From: Balneolales bacterium
Lineage (GTDB): Bacteria > Bacteroidota > Rhodothermia > Balneolales > Cyclonatronaceae
Length of the DNA stretch: 42,046 bases
Assembly (NCBI GenBank): GCA_022565805.1
Contig: JAIULZ010000020.1
Coordinates: 1-42,046, forward strand
Direction: 5' to 3'
In this document: positions 1-8,238 of the stretch, piece after piece
How positions within the stretch are numbered: position 1 is the stretch's first letter
How the letters are laid out: every line of letters starts with the position of its first letter
The notes under the pieces: generated by a model
The model's database searches: none
The model's input: the letters and a program-made list of their open reading frames with translations, nothing else
Told to the model about the DNA's origin: nothing
Made by a program: the position numbers and the translations under genes

Positions 1-344
1 ATTGTATCAAAATGAGTTTTTTTAATTAAAACCCATATTTATTCATGAACTGCATAACTAATTAGGTAAAAGACTTTGCATAGCCATTTGAATGACCGCC
101 TTCTGCATGGCCACCATATTGAGTCGGGGCTCCTGTATTAACTACATACAATTCTCCGGAATTATGAGATTCATCCAGGTTAATAAAATCCCAACTTTAG
201 TATTAGCTGAAATAAGTAAGTATGTACGTAGTTTATGTGTGTTACAAAGGTTTTTTACCTGTAATTGATTCGCAAAAAGCCCATAAATACAATAAAGAAA
301 TGGGGAAATCACCCTATTACCCTCTCTTGCTTTATACCTTTATA
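1..344. other. Intergenic start of window, no gene
   Basis: AT-rich sequence downstream of the RNase D gene. The only structure I recognise is a repeat end at 68-104. An open frame at 222-491 on the plus strand overlaps the RNase D 3' end on the other strand and has no recognisable protein features, so I do not treat it as a gene. I see no strong terminator hairpin for RNase D here. Confidence 0.6.
68..104 (-). repeat. Single right end of the AGAAGRC composite repeat
   Basis: Read on the minus strand this begins AGAAGGCGGTCATT and ends ATGCAAAGTCTTTT. It matches the right-hand end of the complete elements at 1803-1940, 11891-12031, 28527-28607 and 38712-38816. No matching left end is visible within the next 150 bases, so it is a truncated or solo copy. 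Confidence 0.5.
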
Positions 345-1514
345 CTATACCTGACTTTTGGCAGATTCAATTGCACCATATACATCGGTGCCCAGCATAT
401 TAGCGGTATATTCGATCAGGTCTCGGCGGTAAGGCAACAGCTGATCTTCGTTCTCGTGCAGATAAAGATCTATAAGTCGGTTATTGATTAAAAACCCGGC
501 TGTATTTTCGCCATGTTCTTTAGCGAGGAAGTTTTTTACCGGATCGAAACAGTCTCTTTTTACCAGTCGCGTTATTTTTTTGTATCTACGTATAGAGGCC
601 ATTTTCTCTTTCGTTGGTGGTTTATCTGCGGGTTTATTATCAGAATACCCTTTATCTCTTGCCTCTTTAACTGCTAATTCCAGAACTACGCGCGCTTTAT
701 CGAGCACTTCTTGTTTTTTCAATGCCGGGTGAATACCATTTATCTGTACCCAGTTCTCGAGATGTTGGTTTCTTCGAGCCACAGCGTGCAAAAAAGACTT
801 ATCTACTATTTTGTAAGATGGCCTGTTTTTTTCCGCTGCAAGAAGTTCGCGAAATTCCATTAATTTGGTATATACATGCCATCCCTGTTCAGAAAGACCC
901 TTTTTTTCTTTTTCTTTTAGAAAAGAATTATGGTTATCGATGGTAAAATCCTGCGTTTCCCAAACAGAATTTTCTTGCTCAACCCATTCCATAATTCCAC
1001 GTTCTCGCGCTTTACTTGAAAGAGAGTTTGCTAATTCTTCCAGGTACTTAACATCTTCTGCAGCATATTTTTTTTGTGTATTGCTAAGCGGTCGATCATA
1101 CCAGTTACTCTGTTGTGCACTTTTTCCCGTTTCAATACCAATTTCCTGCATTAACAAATCGGTGAGCGATATTTGGGGATAATTAAGTAGGGAAGCAACA
1201 AGGCTTAAATCTATGAGATTTTTGGGACTGCAAGAGAGGCTGTGAAGCAGTCTTATATCTTCTCCAAAAGCAAAACATATTTTTTGAATTTTGGGGTTTT
1301 CGAGAAGCGTAAACGTATGGCTTATATCCATATCCGGGGCAAGTGGATCAACCAGATAGCTGGTTCTCCCTGCCTGAAGCTGCATCAGACAAAGGTTAAA
1401 GCCATAGCGGTAGTGGTTCTTATCGAACTCCAGATCAACGGCAACTTGCTCTTGTGAATGAATTAGAGACTCGACGTTTCGCCAGGCTCCTGAGTGCGAT
1501 ATATATTCTAACAT
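345..1514 (-). CDS. rnd: Ribonuclease D-like 3'-5' exonuclease
   Basis: DEDD-superfamily 3'-5' exonuclease with an HRDC domain, expected to trim tRNA and other structured RNA 3' ends in the cytoplasm using two metal ions. The N-terminal catalytic domain (about residues 5-175) shows Exo I as VDLEF (D27, E29), Exo II with D86 in FGEDIRLL, and Exo III as YAAED (Y150, D154), the DEDDy pattern of RNase D. An HRDC domain follows at about 210-285 (GWHVYTKLMEFRELLAAEKN), and a second, weaker helical repeat may fill the last 80 residues. At 389 aa it has the family's usual length. The ATG at 1514 lies directly before the exonuclease fold. It stands alone, with large gaps on both sides. Oligoribonuclease and DNA exonuclease relatives lack this HRDC arrangement. 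Confidence 0.9.
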   Translation of the reverse strand: MLEYISHSGAWRNVESLIHSQEQVAVDLEFDKNHYRYGFNLCLMQLQAGRTSYLVDPLAPDMDISHTFTLLENPKIQKICFAFGEDIRLLHSLSCSPKNLIDLSLVASLLNYPQISLTDLLMQEIGIETGKSAQQSNWYDRPLSNTQKKYAAEDVKYLEELANSLSSKARERGIMEWVEQENSVWETQDFTIDNHNSFLKEKEKKGLSEQGWHVYTKLMEFRELLAAEKNRPSYKIVDKSFLHAVARRNQHLENWVQINGIHPALKKQEVLDKARVVLELAVKEARDKGYSDNKPADKPPTKEKMASIRRYKKITRLVKRDCFDPVKNFLAKEHGENTAGFLINNRLIDLYLHENEDQLLPYRRDLIEYTANMLGTDVYGAIESAKSQV

Positions 1515-2496
1515 GACCTAATTTTATAAATATTCAATACAGCGATTTAATTTCTGATGTGTTAATTCCTGGTTGCTAATGCTCACTTAAAATAAAACAA
1601 AAAGTCATGCAATGGTTCCAACAATAATTTGTGTCCGAATTTCGATACACATGGAATAGGTGCAATAAACTGTTTAGTTCTAAACTGCATACTTCACAAA
1701 TAAAAGCTAATTAAATGTATCACTATGCCCTTCAGTTAGATACATCATTTTAAATATAAAGTACTATTCAATGCTGTTCAATTTGGCATATATTTCATAC
1801 TAAGTAGACTTTACAAAAACCAAACTTTTACCTGCCTTCTTACCTGGATTAAAATAAAAATCTCGAATAGAGAGCCTGAGCTCCGTTTTTTCACCCCGAC
1901 TTAAATTAACTACAAGATAGAAGGTTTTTCAAAGCCTTCCATGATTAAAAATATTTTCCAGCTATACAGTCTGCTAAAATAGAACTTTAAATTCCAAACT
2001 ATGGGTGAGCAGTTTTATTTTCGGAAGATTGGTGTAGCCACCTATGGTTGATTACACCATTTCGTATACACTCTTTTTTCTTATGACTCCTTAAATAATC
2101 TGAGTTCGATATAAATTCTTTGAATTTTACAACCAAAAAGTCCCGAGTTTTGTCAAAAGTAAAGTTGACTCCAGCCCGACTTAAATTTTAAGTTTATTTA
2201 GAATTCTTCGTATTGCTTCATAACCTCGTGTCCTCGCGGCTAAAACCGGATTTATTTTGCCCTGAAGGTTCAAAGACTCAAAGGTTCACTAACATTACTT
2301 AATTTTTAAGGCATTCATAAATCAACTGTGTTTTTGATACAGCCTCGGCTCATTTTTTGAACGCAAAAGTGAACTCAGGGGGTGGTTTACACAGGCTTAT
2401 GAGCTAAAACCAAAGATGTAAACCTACTATACTAAAAGAACTGTAACCACCCAATATCCCTTATTGCGAAGGAGGGGAGCCTCTTTTACCTAATTC
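1515..2496. other. Long AT-rich intergenic gap with repeat elements
   Basis: Nearly 1 kb without a convincing reading frame on either strand. It holds a complete composite repeat at 1803-1940. A 13-bp direct repeat, CCCGACTTAAATT, occurs at 1895-1907 and again at 2175-2187. The rest looks like decayed non-coding sequence. I see no tRNA-like T-arm and no terminator with a T tract. Confidence 0.6.
1803..1940 (-). repeat. Composite inverted-terminal repeat element, copy A (138 bp)
   Basis: On the minus strand the left end reads GGAAGGCTTTGAAAAACC followed by TTCTATCTTGT. The right end begins AGAAGGCAGGTAAAAG and ends TTTGTAAAGTCTACT. The two termini are inverted repeats of each other, and each end also carries its own internal CCTTCT or AGAAGGC partner, so two separate hairpins can form. 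Bases 1917-1938 are identical over 22 bp to 12009-12030 in copy B. Confidence 0.7.
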
Positions 2497-2916
2497 TTAT
2501 ATCGAACTCACCTTAAACACGTTTTTTAATAAATCTACTGAAAGAGGCTTAACAATATAATCTGAGATATGATTATGTTCTTTAGCTTGGCTAAGATCTG
2601 ATTTATCGACAGAAGAGCTTACAATATACACACATGTTTTTTCTGTAAACTCTGGTATTCGCTTACCAAGCTCATTAAGAAATTGCCAGCCATCTAGTTC
2701 AGGCATATTAATATCAAGCAAAATGACATTAGGAAATAAATCCTCTGCTTTAAGCTCTTCCAGTTTGTCCAGAGCAGAGAGAGGGTTTTGGCATATATGA
2801 AGCTGATCACAAATACCGGCACTTTTGATCATATGCTTAGCAATCATACAAAATATCGCATCATCATCTATTAACATGAAGCGTCTTTCCGAGCCGTTAA
2901 ATTCACATACTTTCAT
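2497..2916 (-). CDS. Single-domain response regulator (CheY-like receiver)
   Basis: A stand-alone phosphoreceiver domain with no output domain, expected to pass on a phosphate signal by protein contact or in a phosphorelay. The family residues are visible: acidic pocket D17/D18 in LIDDD, phospho-acceptor D68 in LLDINMPELDGW, the serine switch in IVSSS (about S100-S102) and the conserved lysine K123 in IVKPL. The 139-aa length fits one receiver domain plus a 12-residue N-terminal extension; a start at Met14 would remove the extension. LLDINMPELDGWQFL is typical of lone Bacteroidota receivers, often paired with hybrid histidine kinases. No kinase is encoded in the window, so its partner is unknown. 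Confidence 0.88.
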   Translation of the reverse strand: MKVCEFNGSERRFMLIDDDAIFCMIAKHMIKSAGICDQLHICQNPLSALDKLEELKAEDLFPNVILLDINMPELDGWQFLNELGKRIPEFTEKTCVYIVSSSVDKSDLSQAKEHNHISDYIVKPLSVDLLKNVFKVSSI

Positions 2917-3490
2917 ATTTTAATTTGAATTTATTGTTTGTAAATCTAAACAACCACAACGATATATTTAAATCTGCTAAATAACCACTTGAATGCTTTT
3001 AACCTTTCAACTCAGGGAGTATTTAGACTCGTTTTTTTATAATGCGGGCCGCCAAACACATGGTGTCTAAAATTAATAAAAACTAAGGTTTAATAAATGC
3101 TATGGAACAAAAACAAAAAAGTATATATATCCGTTTACTGCTTTTTGCAATTTTTGAAATTATCTTTGGTGCATTACAAAACTCACTACTACTAACCCGT
3201 TTGACCAGAATGCGTTACTTAATGCTTGAACTAACAGCAAAAAGACAAAAAAGAATATTTTAGCGTACAGTAGTCTTGCCTTAGACTATTCTTTACAGTT
3301 GAGTTGTGTTAATTTATTAAAATATTAAGAAATTTTAAATATTCTTAAATGTCTGCACTAAAACTATTTCAATCATATAAAATATCTTAAGAAGACCTTG
3401 AGAAAACAGACTTAAATACAACATGGCCCAATTTTCGACCAGTGTAAAACGGGCACCTAAACACTTCTACGGTTAAATAGCCTTTTCTTA
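2917..3490. other. Intergenic gap between receiver and NYN genes
   Basis: AT-rich region between two minus-strand genes. It contains one candidate small plus-strand ORF (3102-3263). At 3390-3406 there is a weak match to the composite-repeat end (AGAAGACCTTGAGAAAA). Nothing else is recognisable. Confidence 0.5.
3102..3263 (+). CDS. Possible 53-aa small membrane-associated protein
   Basis: Not recognised. An ATG frame of 53 codons ends in TAG. The translation starts MEQKQKSIYIRLLLFAIFEI, continues with a hydrophobic segment (about residues 9-31, containing LLLFAIFEIIFGALQ) and ends in a basic tail with many Arg and Lys residues. That layout, a positively charged N-terminus, one hydrophobic helix and a basic C-terminus, is plausible for a small inner-membrane protein. 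There is no clear ribosome-binding site; a weak AAGG lies about 13 bases upstream. It sits alone in a 574-bp gap, pointing towards the 3' end of the NYN gene. Chance is a real alternative in AT-rich DNA. Confidence 0.3.
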   Translation: MEQKQKSIYIRLLLFAIFEIIFGALQNSLLLTRLTRMRYLMLELTAKRQKRIF

Positions 3491-4408
3491 CTAAATATCT
3501 TTTTTATCTTTAATGTAGATGTGTTTCACATTAGAGTTTCCGGCTTGTCTGGCATCAAACACAAATGAATCAAGCTCTTTAAGCAAGGGCGTTAGTTTAG
3601 TGAAACCATAATTTCTGGGATCGAAAGATGGTTCTTTTTTAAGTAACATAGAACCGACCTCCCCCAAAAAAGCCCAGCCATCTTCATCTGCAACATCTGA
3701 GACACTCAAGCGGATAAGCTTGAGTATTTCGGGCTCCATCTCAAAAGTCTTTTTACCCACCCTTATACGAATCCCGGAATTATTTTTCGATTTAGGCCGA
3801 TCGGGGCTAGTTTTGGCAACTTTGCTTTTAGCATTAGGTTTGGATGTAATACCAGTACTACTTTTACCGGCTACCGATATATCTGCGGCTTCAGCCTGAG
3901 AATCATCTTCAGAATCGCTGCTATCAAGCTGCGCAAGAACTTCAATAAAGATAAACTTATCGCATGCAACGATAAATGGTTTGGGGGTCTTTTTTTCACC
4001 CATGCCTATTACACGCATGCCTGCTTCACGAAGACGTATAACAAGTCGTGTAAAATCGCTGTCGCTGGAAACAATACAAAAGCCGTCTACTTTGCTTGAA
4101 TACAAAATATCCATAGCGTCGATAATCATAGCCGAGTCTGTTGCATTTTTACCCTTTGTGTACCCATATTGCTGTATTGGCGTTATAGCGTGCTCGAGCA
4201 ACACATTTTTCCAGCCAACCAGATTCGGTTGAGTCCAATCCCCGTAAATACGTTTAAACGTTGGCGTTCCATATCGGGCAGCTTCTTCCATCATGCTTCT
4301 TATATGTGCATAGGAAATATTATCTGCATCTATCAAAACTGCAAGCCGTAAATCGGATAATGACCGGTTTAAGCTTGAGTCTGCATTCATACGGGTAAAC
4401 TGATTCAT
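3491..4408 (-). CDS. NYN-domain nuclease with C-terminal OST-HTH/LOTUS domain
   Basis: Predicted PIN-like (NYN/LabA-type) ribonuclease joined to a LOTUS RNA-binding domain. The NYN domain (about residues 18-165) shows the acidic residues in LIDADN (D27, D29), in KNATDSAMIIDAMD (D91) and in SSDSDF (D116, D118), so the metal site looks intact. A low-complexity Ser/Lys linker (about 170-215) leads to an OST-HTH/LOTUS domain (about 225-300, with DEDGWAFLGEVGSMLLKK and NYGFTKLTPLLKEL). Family knowledge suggests RNA binding or cleavage; the substrate is not known. Its ATG overlaps the stop of the upstream SixA-type gene (ATGA at 4408-4405), so the two are co-transcribed and probably translationally coupled. 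Confidence 0.88.
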   Translation of the reverse strand: MNQFTRMNADSSLNRSLSDLRLAVLIDADNISYAHIRSMMEEAARYGTPTFKRIYGDWTQPNLVGWKNVLLEHAITPIQQYGYTKGKNATDSAMIIDAMDILYSSKVDGFCIVSSDSDFTRLVIRLREAGMRVIGMGEKKTPKPFIVACDKFIFIEVLAQLDSSDSEDDSQAEAADISVAGKSSTGITSKPNAKSKVAKTSPDRPKSKNNSGIRIRVGKKTFEMEPEILKLIRLSVSDVADEDGWAFLGEVGSMLLKKEPSFDPRNYGFTKLTPLLKELDSFVFDARQAGNSNVKHIYIKDKKDI

Positions 4409-4932
4409 AGAGATTTAGCTTTTTTAAGCACTTTTGGTGTGGTCATCCATTTAAGGATGCCACAGTCTGCATTAACCTGAGACCAGCTGCGAACCCTTAA
4501 CTGTATAGACAATATCGTACCTGTACCTACATCTGCGAGTTCCGCAAGCCGATGCCCAACTACTAAATGTTCGGCAACATGCTGTATAGAAGGGTTATGA
4601 CCTATTACGATAGCTTCAGAAGCCGAATCTGTAAAAGCTCTTATTACACCCAGATAAGCATTAAGGCCACTTTCATATAAGTTTTCGTTATACTCAACCG
4701 CAGCTCTACGCTCTTCAGACAAAAATTGGAGCAAAGGCTGAGCCGTTTCACGTGTTCTTTTTGCAGTTGACACAGCCACATGAACTTTTTCCAGTTCTGT
4801 TATCTGGTTCATGAAACTACATACAAGCGGTGCGTTTGCTTTTCCTTTTTCGTTAAGCGGTCTATCAAAATCTTTTTGAAAGGTTTCAGACCAATCGGAT
4901 TTACAGTGTCGTACCAAATAAAGTGTCTTCAT
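4405..4932 (-). CDS. sixA: SixA-type phosphohistidine phosphatase
   Basis: Histidine-phosphatase superfamily member resembling SixA, which removes phosphate from phosphohistidine on signalling proteins. The catalytic RHG-type motif reads LVRHCKSDW (R8, H9), with the SixA-style Cys/Ala-Lys-Ser after the histidine. A second conserved Arg lies in STAKRTRETA, and the second catalytic His is in VIGHNPS (H112). At 175 aa it matches small SixA proteins. It is first in a two-gene unit and overlaps the NYN-LOTUS gene by 4 bases. The only phospho-signalling protein nearby is the receiver at 2497-2916, and no phosphotransfer (HPt) protein is present, so the target is unknown. A metabolic phosphatase is possible. 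Confidence 0.85.
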   Translation of the reverse strand: MKTLYLVRHCKSDWSETFQKDFDRPLNEKGKANAPLVCSFMNQITELEKVHVAVSTAKRTRETAQPLLQFLSEERRAAVEYNENLYESGLNAYLGVIRAFTDSASEAIVIGHNPSIQHVAEHLVVGHRLAELADVGTGTILSIQLRVRSWSQVNADCGILKWMTTPKVLKKAKSL

Positions 4933-5452
4933 ACTACTTTCTTATAATAATTTATCGGTTAAAAGTCATGTTGGTGGTTTATGATTATCTGCTACTCGAA
5001 GGCTCCAAAAAAATTATGGTTCGATCGGAGCCCCGGAGAACAATAAAACCGTTGCACAGCCTATCTGTTTGCTGGAAGCTTATTTAAAGTAGTTTGCATA
5101 AAAAGCCTTTGGCATTCTTTAAACTCAGCTTGTTTCGAACCAATTGTGCAACCCTTGATTCTTTTTCTATCATTTAGTGTACAAGCAGGATATCAAGATA
5201 TAATGTGCCAACCAGTCTAACAATCTTATCTTAACTTAACCTAAATATACTGGTTTGCATTGCCAAATTAAGTATTAGTAATTTCAGGGTACGAATAAAG
5301 TCTGTTTTACCAAACTTGGGTATTTACTTTTTGCGGCATGCTTTTATATCGGGTTACAGTCATGAATTACCTATCTTGCCCGTATTTAAGCGGGTTGCAA
5401 AATACAACCCGCTAATCAAATTTTCCTGGTTCTACCGTTTAAACGCAATTTT
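4933..5452. other. Divergent intergenic region, no gene
   Basis: Region between the divergent SixA and RlmL genes, so promoters for both should lie here. I see no clear consensus promoter. A weak inverted repeat, GGCTCC at 5001-5006 with GGAGCC at 5027-5032, has a 20-base loop. An open frame at 5316-5519 overlaps the RlmL start out of frame and looks spurious. Confidence 0.5.
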
Positions 5453-6595
5453 ATGGCCGACTTCTCTTTTAAAACTACCCTCAGTATTACCTGCCCTAAG
5501 CAACTTTCCCCCTTTTTGAGCGAAGAGCTACAACAACTCGGCTACCGCATTTTAAGCGAACGACAAACCGGAATTGACGTTGTCGGGAGTCTTAACGATT
5601 CAATCGAACTTAACCTTAAGCTACAGACCGCCCACCGCATCTTGTATTTACTGGCAGAAACCGTAGCCGATACACCAGATGAACTCTATGAATGGCTGGC
5701 ACGCATACCCTGGGAAGACTACATTCCGGCACCTGGCTATTTAGCCGTTACCTCCCGGGTAAATCATCCTACAATTAATAATTCGCAGTTCGCTAATCTT
5801 AAAACCAAGGATGCAATAGTAGACCGGATTCGTGAAAAAACTGGTCAGAGACCTAATACCGGAGCAGATACGAGCAAAACAGTTGTTTTTCTTTTCTGGG
5901 ATAAACAAGAAGCTCGCATTTTCCTGGATACCTCCGGCGAGTCTCTCTCCAGAAGAGGATACCGGCTCGAAAATACCGAGGCGCCCATGCAGGAAAGCCT
6001 TGCTGCGGCATTAGTTAAAGCCACAGGTTGGAAACCCGGTATGCATTTCATAAATCCTATGTGTGGCTCAGGTACGCTCTTTACAGAGGCTGCCAGACGC
6101 GCACTTAACATAGACCCTGCCGCCCGAAGAAGGCACTTTGGATTTATGCACATACGCGGCTTTGATCGCGAAGTGTACAAAAATCTGCGCAAAGATCTTA
6201 TTAAGCTACGACAATCTGAAACAAGCAGCATCTTTATAGCCAGCGATTATAGCAAAGCTGTGATGAACGCCGCTCAGACTAATGCCGAAGCTGCCGGTAT
6301 TGCAGATATTGTTACCTTTAAACAGTGCGATTTTGCCGCAACAGAGGTGCCGGATGGCGACGGCATTGTAATTCTTAATCCGCCCTACGGAGAGCGTATG
6401 GGAGAAAAAGACTTCCTCGACGATACCTACCAGCGAATAGGCACCTGGTTTAAAAAACAGTGCTCCGGCAAAAAATGCTTCGTATTTACCTCCGACCTAA
6501 AACTTGCCCGCAAAATTGGCCTTAAGCCTTTTTATCAGGAGAAGTTTTATAATACTACGCTCGAGTGCTACCTGCTGGGGTACGAAATTTACTGA
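5453..6595 (+). CDS. rlmL: RlmL-type 23S rRNA (guanine-N2) methyltransferase, THUMP domain
   Basis: Predicted SAM-dependent methyltransferase that makes N2-methylguanine in 23S rRNA, like the N-terminal half of E. coli RlmL (m2G2445) and the stand-alone YpsC/YcbY family. A THUMP RNA-binding region covers about residues 10-155. The UPF0020/MTase domain shows the SAM-binding motif INPMCGSGTLFTEAA (about residue 200) and the catalytic NPPYGERMG (about 308-316). At 380 aa it is the single-activity form and lacks the RlmK half of the enterobacterial fusion. The ATG at 5453 starts just before the first THUMP strand; no strong ribosome-binding site is visible. It stands alone on the plus strand. Confidence 0.9.
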   Translation: MADFSFKTTLSITCPKQLSPFLSEELQQLGYRILSERQTGIDVVGSLNDSIELNLKLQTAHRILYLLAETVADTPDELYEWLARIPWEDYIPAPGYLAVTSRVNHPTINNSQFANLKTKDAIVDRIREKTGQRPNTGADTSKTVVFLFWDKQEARIFLDTSGESLSRRGYRLENTEAPMQESLAAALVKATGWKPGMHFINPMCGSGTLFTEAARRALNIDPAARRRHFGFMHIRGFDREVYKNLRKDLIKLRQSETSSIFIASDYSKAVMNAAQTNAEAAGIADIVTFKQCDFAATEVPDGDGIVILNPPYGERMGEKDFLDDTYQRIGTWFKKQCSGKKCFVFTSDLKLARKIGLKPFYQEKFYNTTLECYLLGYEIY

Positions 6596-6839
6596 CAGAA
6601 TGCGGGAATAAAAAGCTACAGAAAAGCGTTACGTTAGAAGTCTCCCTTTAATTAAATTGGTTTAAATTGAATTGCCTTTGGCTTTATTGATGTACATTCC
6701 ATTAATTATTTTCTAATGTAGCCCGCTTGAGAGACTTGTTTCTTTTATCCGTATCTTACGGCACTAAGTAAACGTTTTATCGATCTCCCGGTAAAATTTG
6801 AATTTTAAAAAGTATTTATAATCTAAGCAGTTATTAATT

Positions 6840-7511
6840 ATGTCTGAAAAGAAAAGCAATCCCGCACTTTGGTTTGGCGCTACCGGTATTTTACTTCTTG
6901 TGGCTTTAGCCGTTGTTTATTGGGCCTATTCGGAGAACCAGGCGAGAACCGAATCTATGACGGTGAACACTTCTTCCGATCAGGGACTTCCCGAGTACAA
7001 TGTGCAAAACTGGATTAAAGGAAACCCTCAGGCAGATCAAAAACTTGTTGTTTTTTCGGATTTTGGATGCATCCACTGTGCCCGTTTTCACGCTGTGATT
7101 AACGAGTTTTTTGAAGAATACGACGGCGATAAACTGGCTTTCGAAATGCGCCACTACCCGATTAATAATAATTTCCATTCCAGAGCAGCGGCAGTTGCCA
7201 GCGTTGCAGCAGGTAAGCAGGGCAAGTTTTGGGAAATGACGGATTTGCTGTATTTCAATACCGATCACTGGCGCTCCGAAAATCCGGAAGCCGGCTTTAT
7301 GGGAATGGCCGAATATCTTGAACTTGATCTGGAGCGGTTCAGACAAGATTTGTACAGCGAAGATATCATGTACAATGTAGTGCGCGGGCATCTTGCTGCA
7401 CAGCAGTTTGGTATACGAGCAACTCCAACAGTTTTTCTGAATGGCGAGCAAATTCAAACGCCCCAAACTTTAGATCAGATGTACGCTTTAATAGGCGGCA
7501 GAACTCCTTAA
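6840..7511 (+). CDS. Membrane-anchored DsbA-family thiol:disulfide oxidoreductase
   Basis: Thioredoxin-fold protein of the DsbA/Thioredoxin_4 group, expected to put disulfides into secreted proteins. One N-terminal transmembrane anchor (about residues 10-29) is followed by a short linker and the catalytic domain. The active site is C77-I-H-C80 in FSDFGCIHCARFH, and the cis-proline loop is RATPTVFLNG (about 197-207). An alpha-helical insertion carrying HSRAAAVASVAAGKQGKFW is typical of the family. The next gene encodes a VKOR protein, the usual reoxidation partner of such DsbA proteins. A factor-independent terminator lies between the two (7557-7582). The ATG at 6840 gives the complete anchor. 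Confidence 0.9.
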   Translation: MSEKKSNPALWFGATGILLLVALAVVYWAYSENQARTESMTVNTSSDQGLPEYNVQNWIKGNPQADQKLVVFSDFGCIHCARFHAVINEFFEEYDGDKLAFEMRHYPINNNFHSRAAAVASVAAGKQGKFWEMTDLLYFNTDHWRSENPEAGFMGMAEYLELDLERFRQDLYSEDIMYNVVRGHLAAQQFGIRATPTVFLNGEQIQTPQTLDQMYALIGGRTP

Positions 7512-7556
7512 ACATTTCTGAAACCCGCTTTTCCACCGATATTTTCCGAACTTCTT

Positions 7557-7582
7557 AAGCAGCCTTCCGGCTGCTTTTTTTT
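7557..7582 (+). terminator. Rho-independent terminator after dsbA-like gene
   Basis: Perfect 8-bp stem AAGCAGCC / GGCTGCTT with a TTCC loop, followed by an uninterrupted T run (8 T). It lies 45 bases after the DsbA stop and only 19 bases before the VKOR start, so the VKOR gene is served either by read-through or by a promoter overlapping this hairpin. Confidence 0.85.
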
Positions 7583-7601
7583 AACGTATTAAGCACGCAA
7601 G

Positions 7602-8021
7602 ATGAATCCCAGAATCTACATCATCACTATTCTTGTGCTCGGTTTTATTGGCTTTGCCGATGCCACCTACCTTACCGCCACGCACTTTATGGATGCCCCA
7701 CCCGGCTGCGGCGAAGAAGGCGGTTGCGGAGAGGTTACATCAAGCGAGTATTCTACCCTATTTGGTATTCCTATTTCTTTATTCGGCATCATGTTTTACT
7801 TAAGCATGATTTTTATGAGCCTGCTCTGGCTGGATCGTAAGCCCGATTTTGTTGCCCTTGTTTTGCCCATATTCAGCGCACCGGCTTTTCTGTTCAGCAT
7901 GTGGCTGGTTTACCTTATGCTGTTTGTACTAGAAGCCATTTGCTGGTATTGTATGGGCTCGGCCGCAAGCTCTACGCTCATTTTTATCACCTCTTTTCTT
8001 TTTTGGAAAAGTCAGCAGTAA
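7602..8021 (+). CDS. VKOR-family disulfide bond-forming membrane protein
   Basis: Bacterial homologue of vitamin K epoxide reductase. It takes electrons from a DsbA partner and passes them to quinone, in the role of DsbB. At 139 aa with four hydrophobic helices it has single-domain VKOR size. The loop cysteines are C36 and C42 (PPGCGEEGGCGEV), followed by the family signature SSEYSTLFGIPISLFG. The redox CXXC is C114-W-Y-C117 in EAICWYCMGSAASS. The linked DsbA-like gene immediately upstream supports the role. No thioredoxin domain is fused to it, unlike some cyanobacterial VKORs. The start is ATG at 7602. Confidence 0.92.
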   Translation: MNPRIYIITILVLGFIGFADATYLTATHFMDAPPGCGEEGGCGEVTSSEYSTLFGIPISLFGIMFYLSMIFMSLLWLDRKPDFVALVLPIFSAPAFLFSMWLVYLMLFVLEAICWYCMGSAASSTLIFITSFLFWKSQQ

Positions 8022-8132
8022 TATCATCCTATTTTTTCGCCGCTGTTTTTTCTTATCCCGATTACTTTTTTGAATTATCGGAACTAAATTAATTGCTTCA
8101 TACCATTGTTTATTAGTGGCTTGGAAAATTAC

Positions 8133-8144
8133 TTGTTTAAACAA
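8133..8144. promoter_or_regulatory. 12-bp perfect palindrome upstream of dioxygenase gene
   Basis: TTGTTTAAACAA is a perfect palindrome about 95 bases before the start of the VOC gene. Hydroquinone dioxygenase genes of the MhqO type are often controlled by MarR-family repressors that bind palindromes, so an operator is possible. No such regulator is encoded nearby, and AT-rich palindromes also arise by chance. Confidence 0.25.
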
Positions 8145-8238
8145 ACTTTTTTGTATTTTTCTACGTTTAATAATCAAATGAAACATACAAATGATGCTTT
8201 TGCATCTTTAATTTTCTACTAATTAAAAAGGAGCGGCT

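Noticed and set aside
222-491. 89-aa plus-strand open frame
   Set aside because: It overlaps the RNase D 3' end on the opposite strand, has no protein-like domain and no ribosome-binding site.
5125-5150. tRNA T-arm-like TTCGAACC
   Set aside because: The flanking bases do not form the 5-bp T stem and no acceptor or anticodon arm is nearby.
5316-5519. 67-aa open frame upstream of rlmL
   Set aside because: It overlaps the methyltransferase start out of frame and has no recognisable features.
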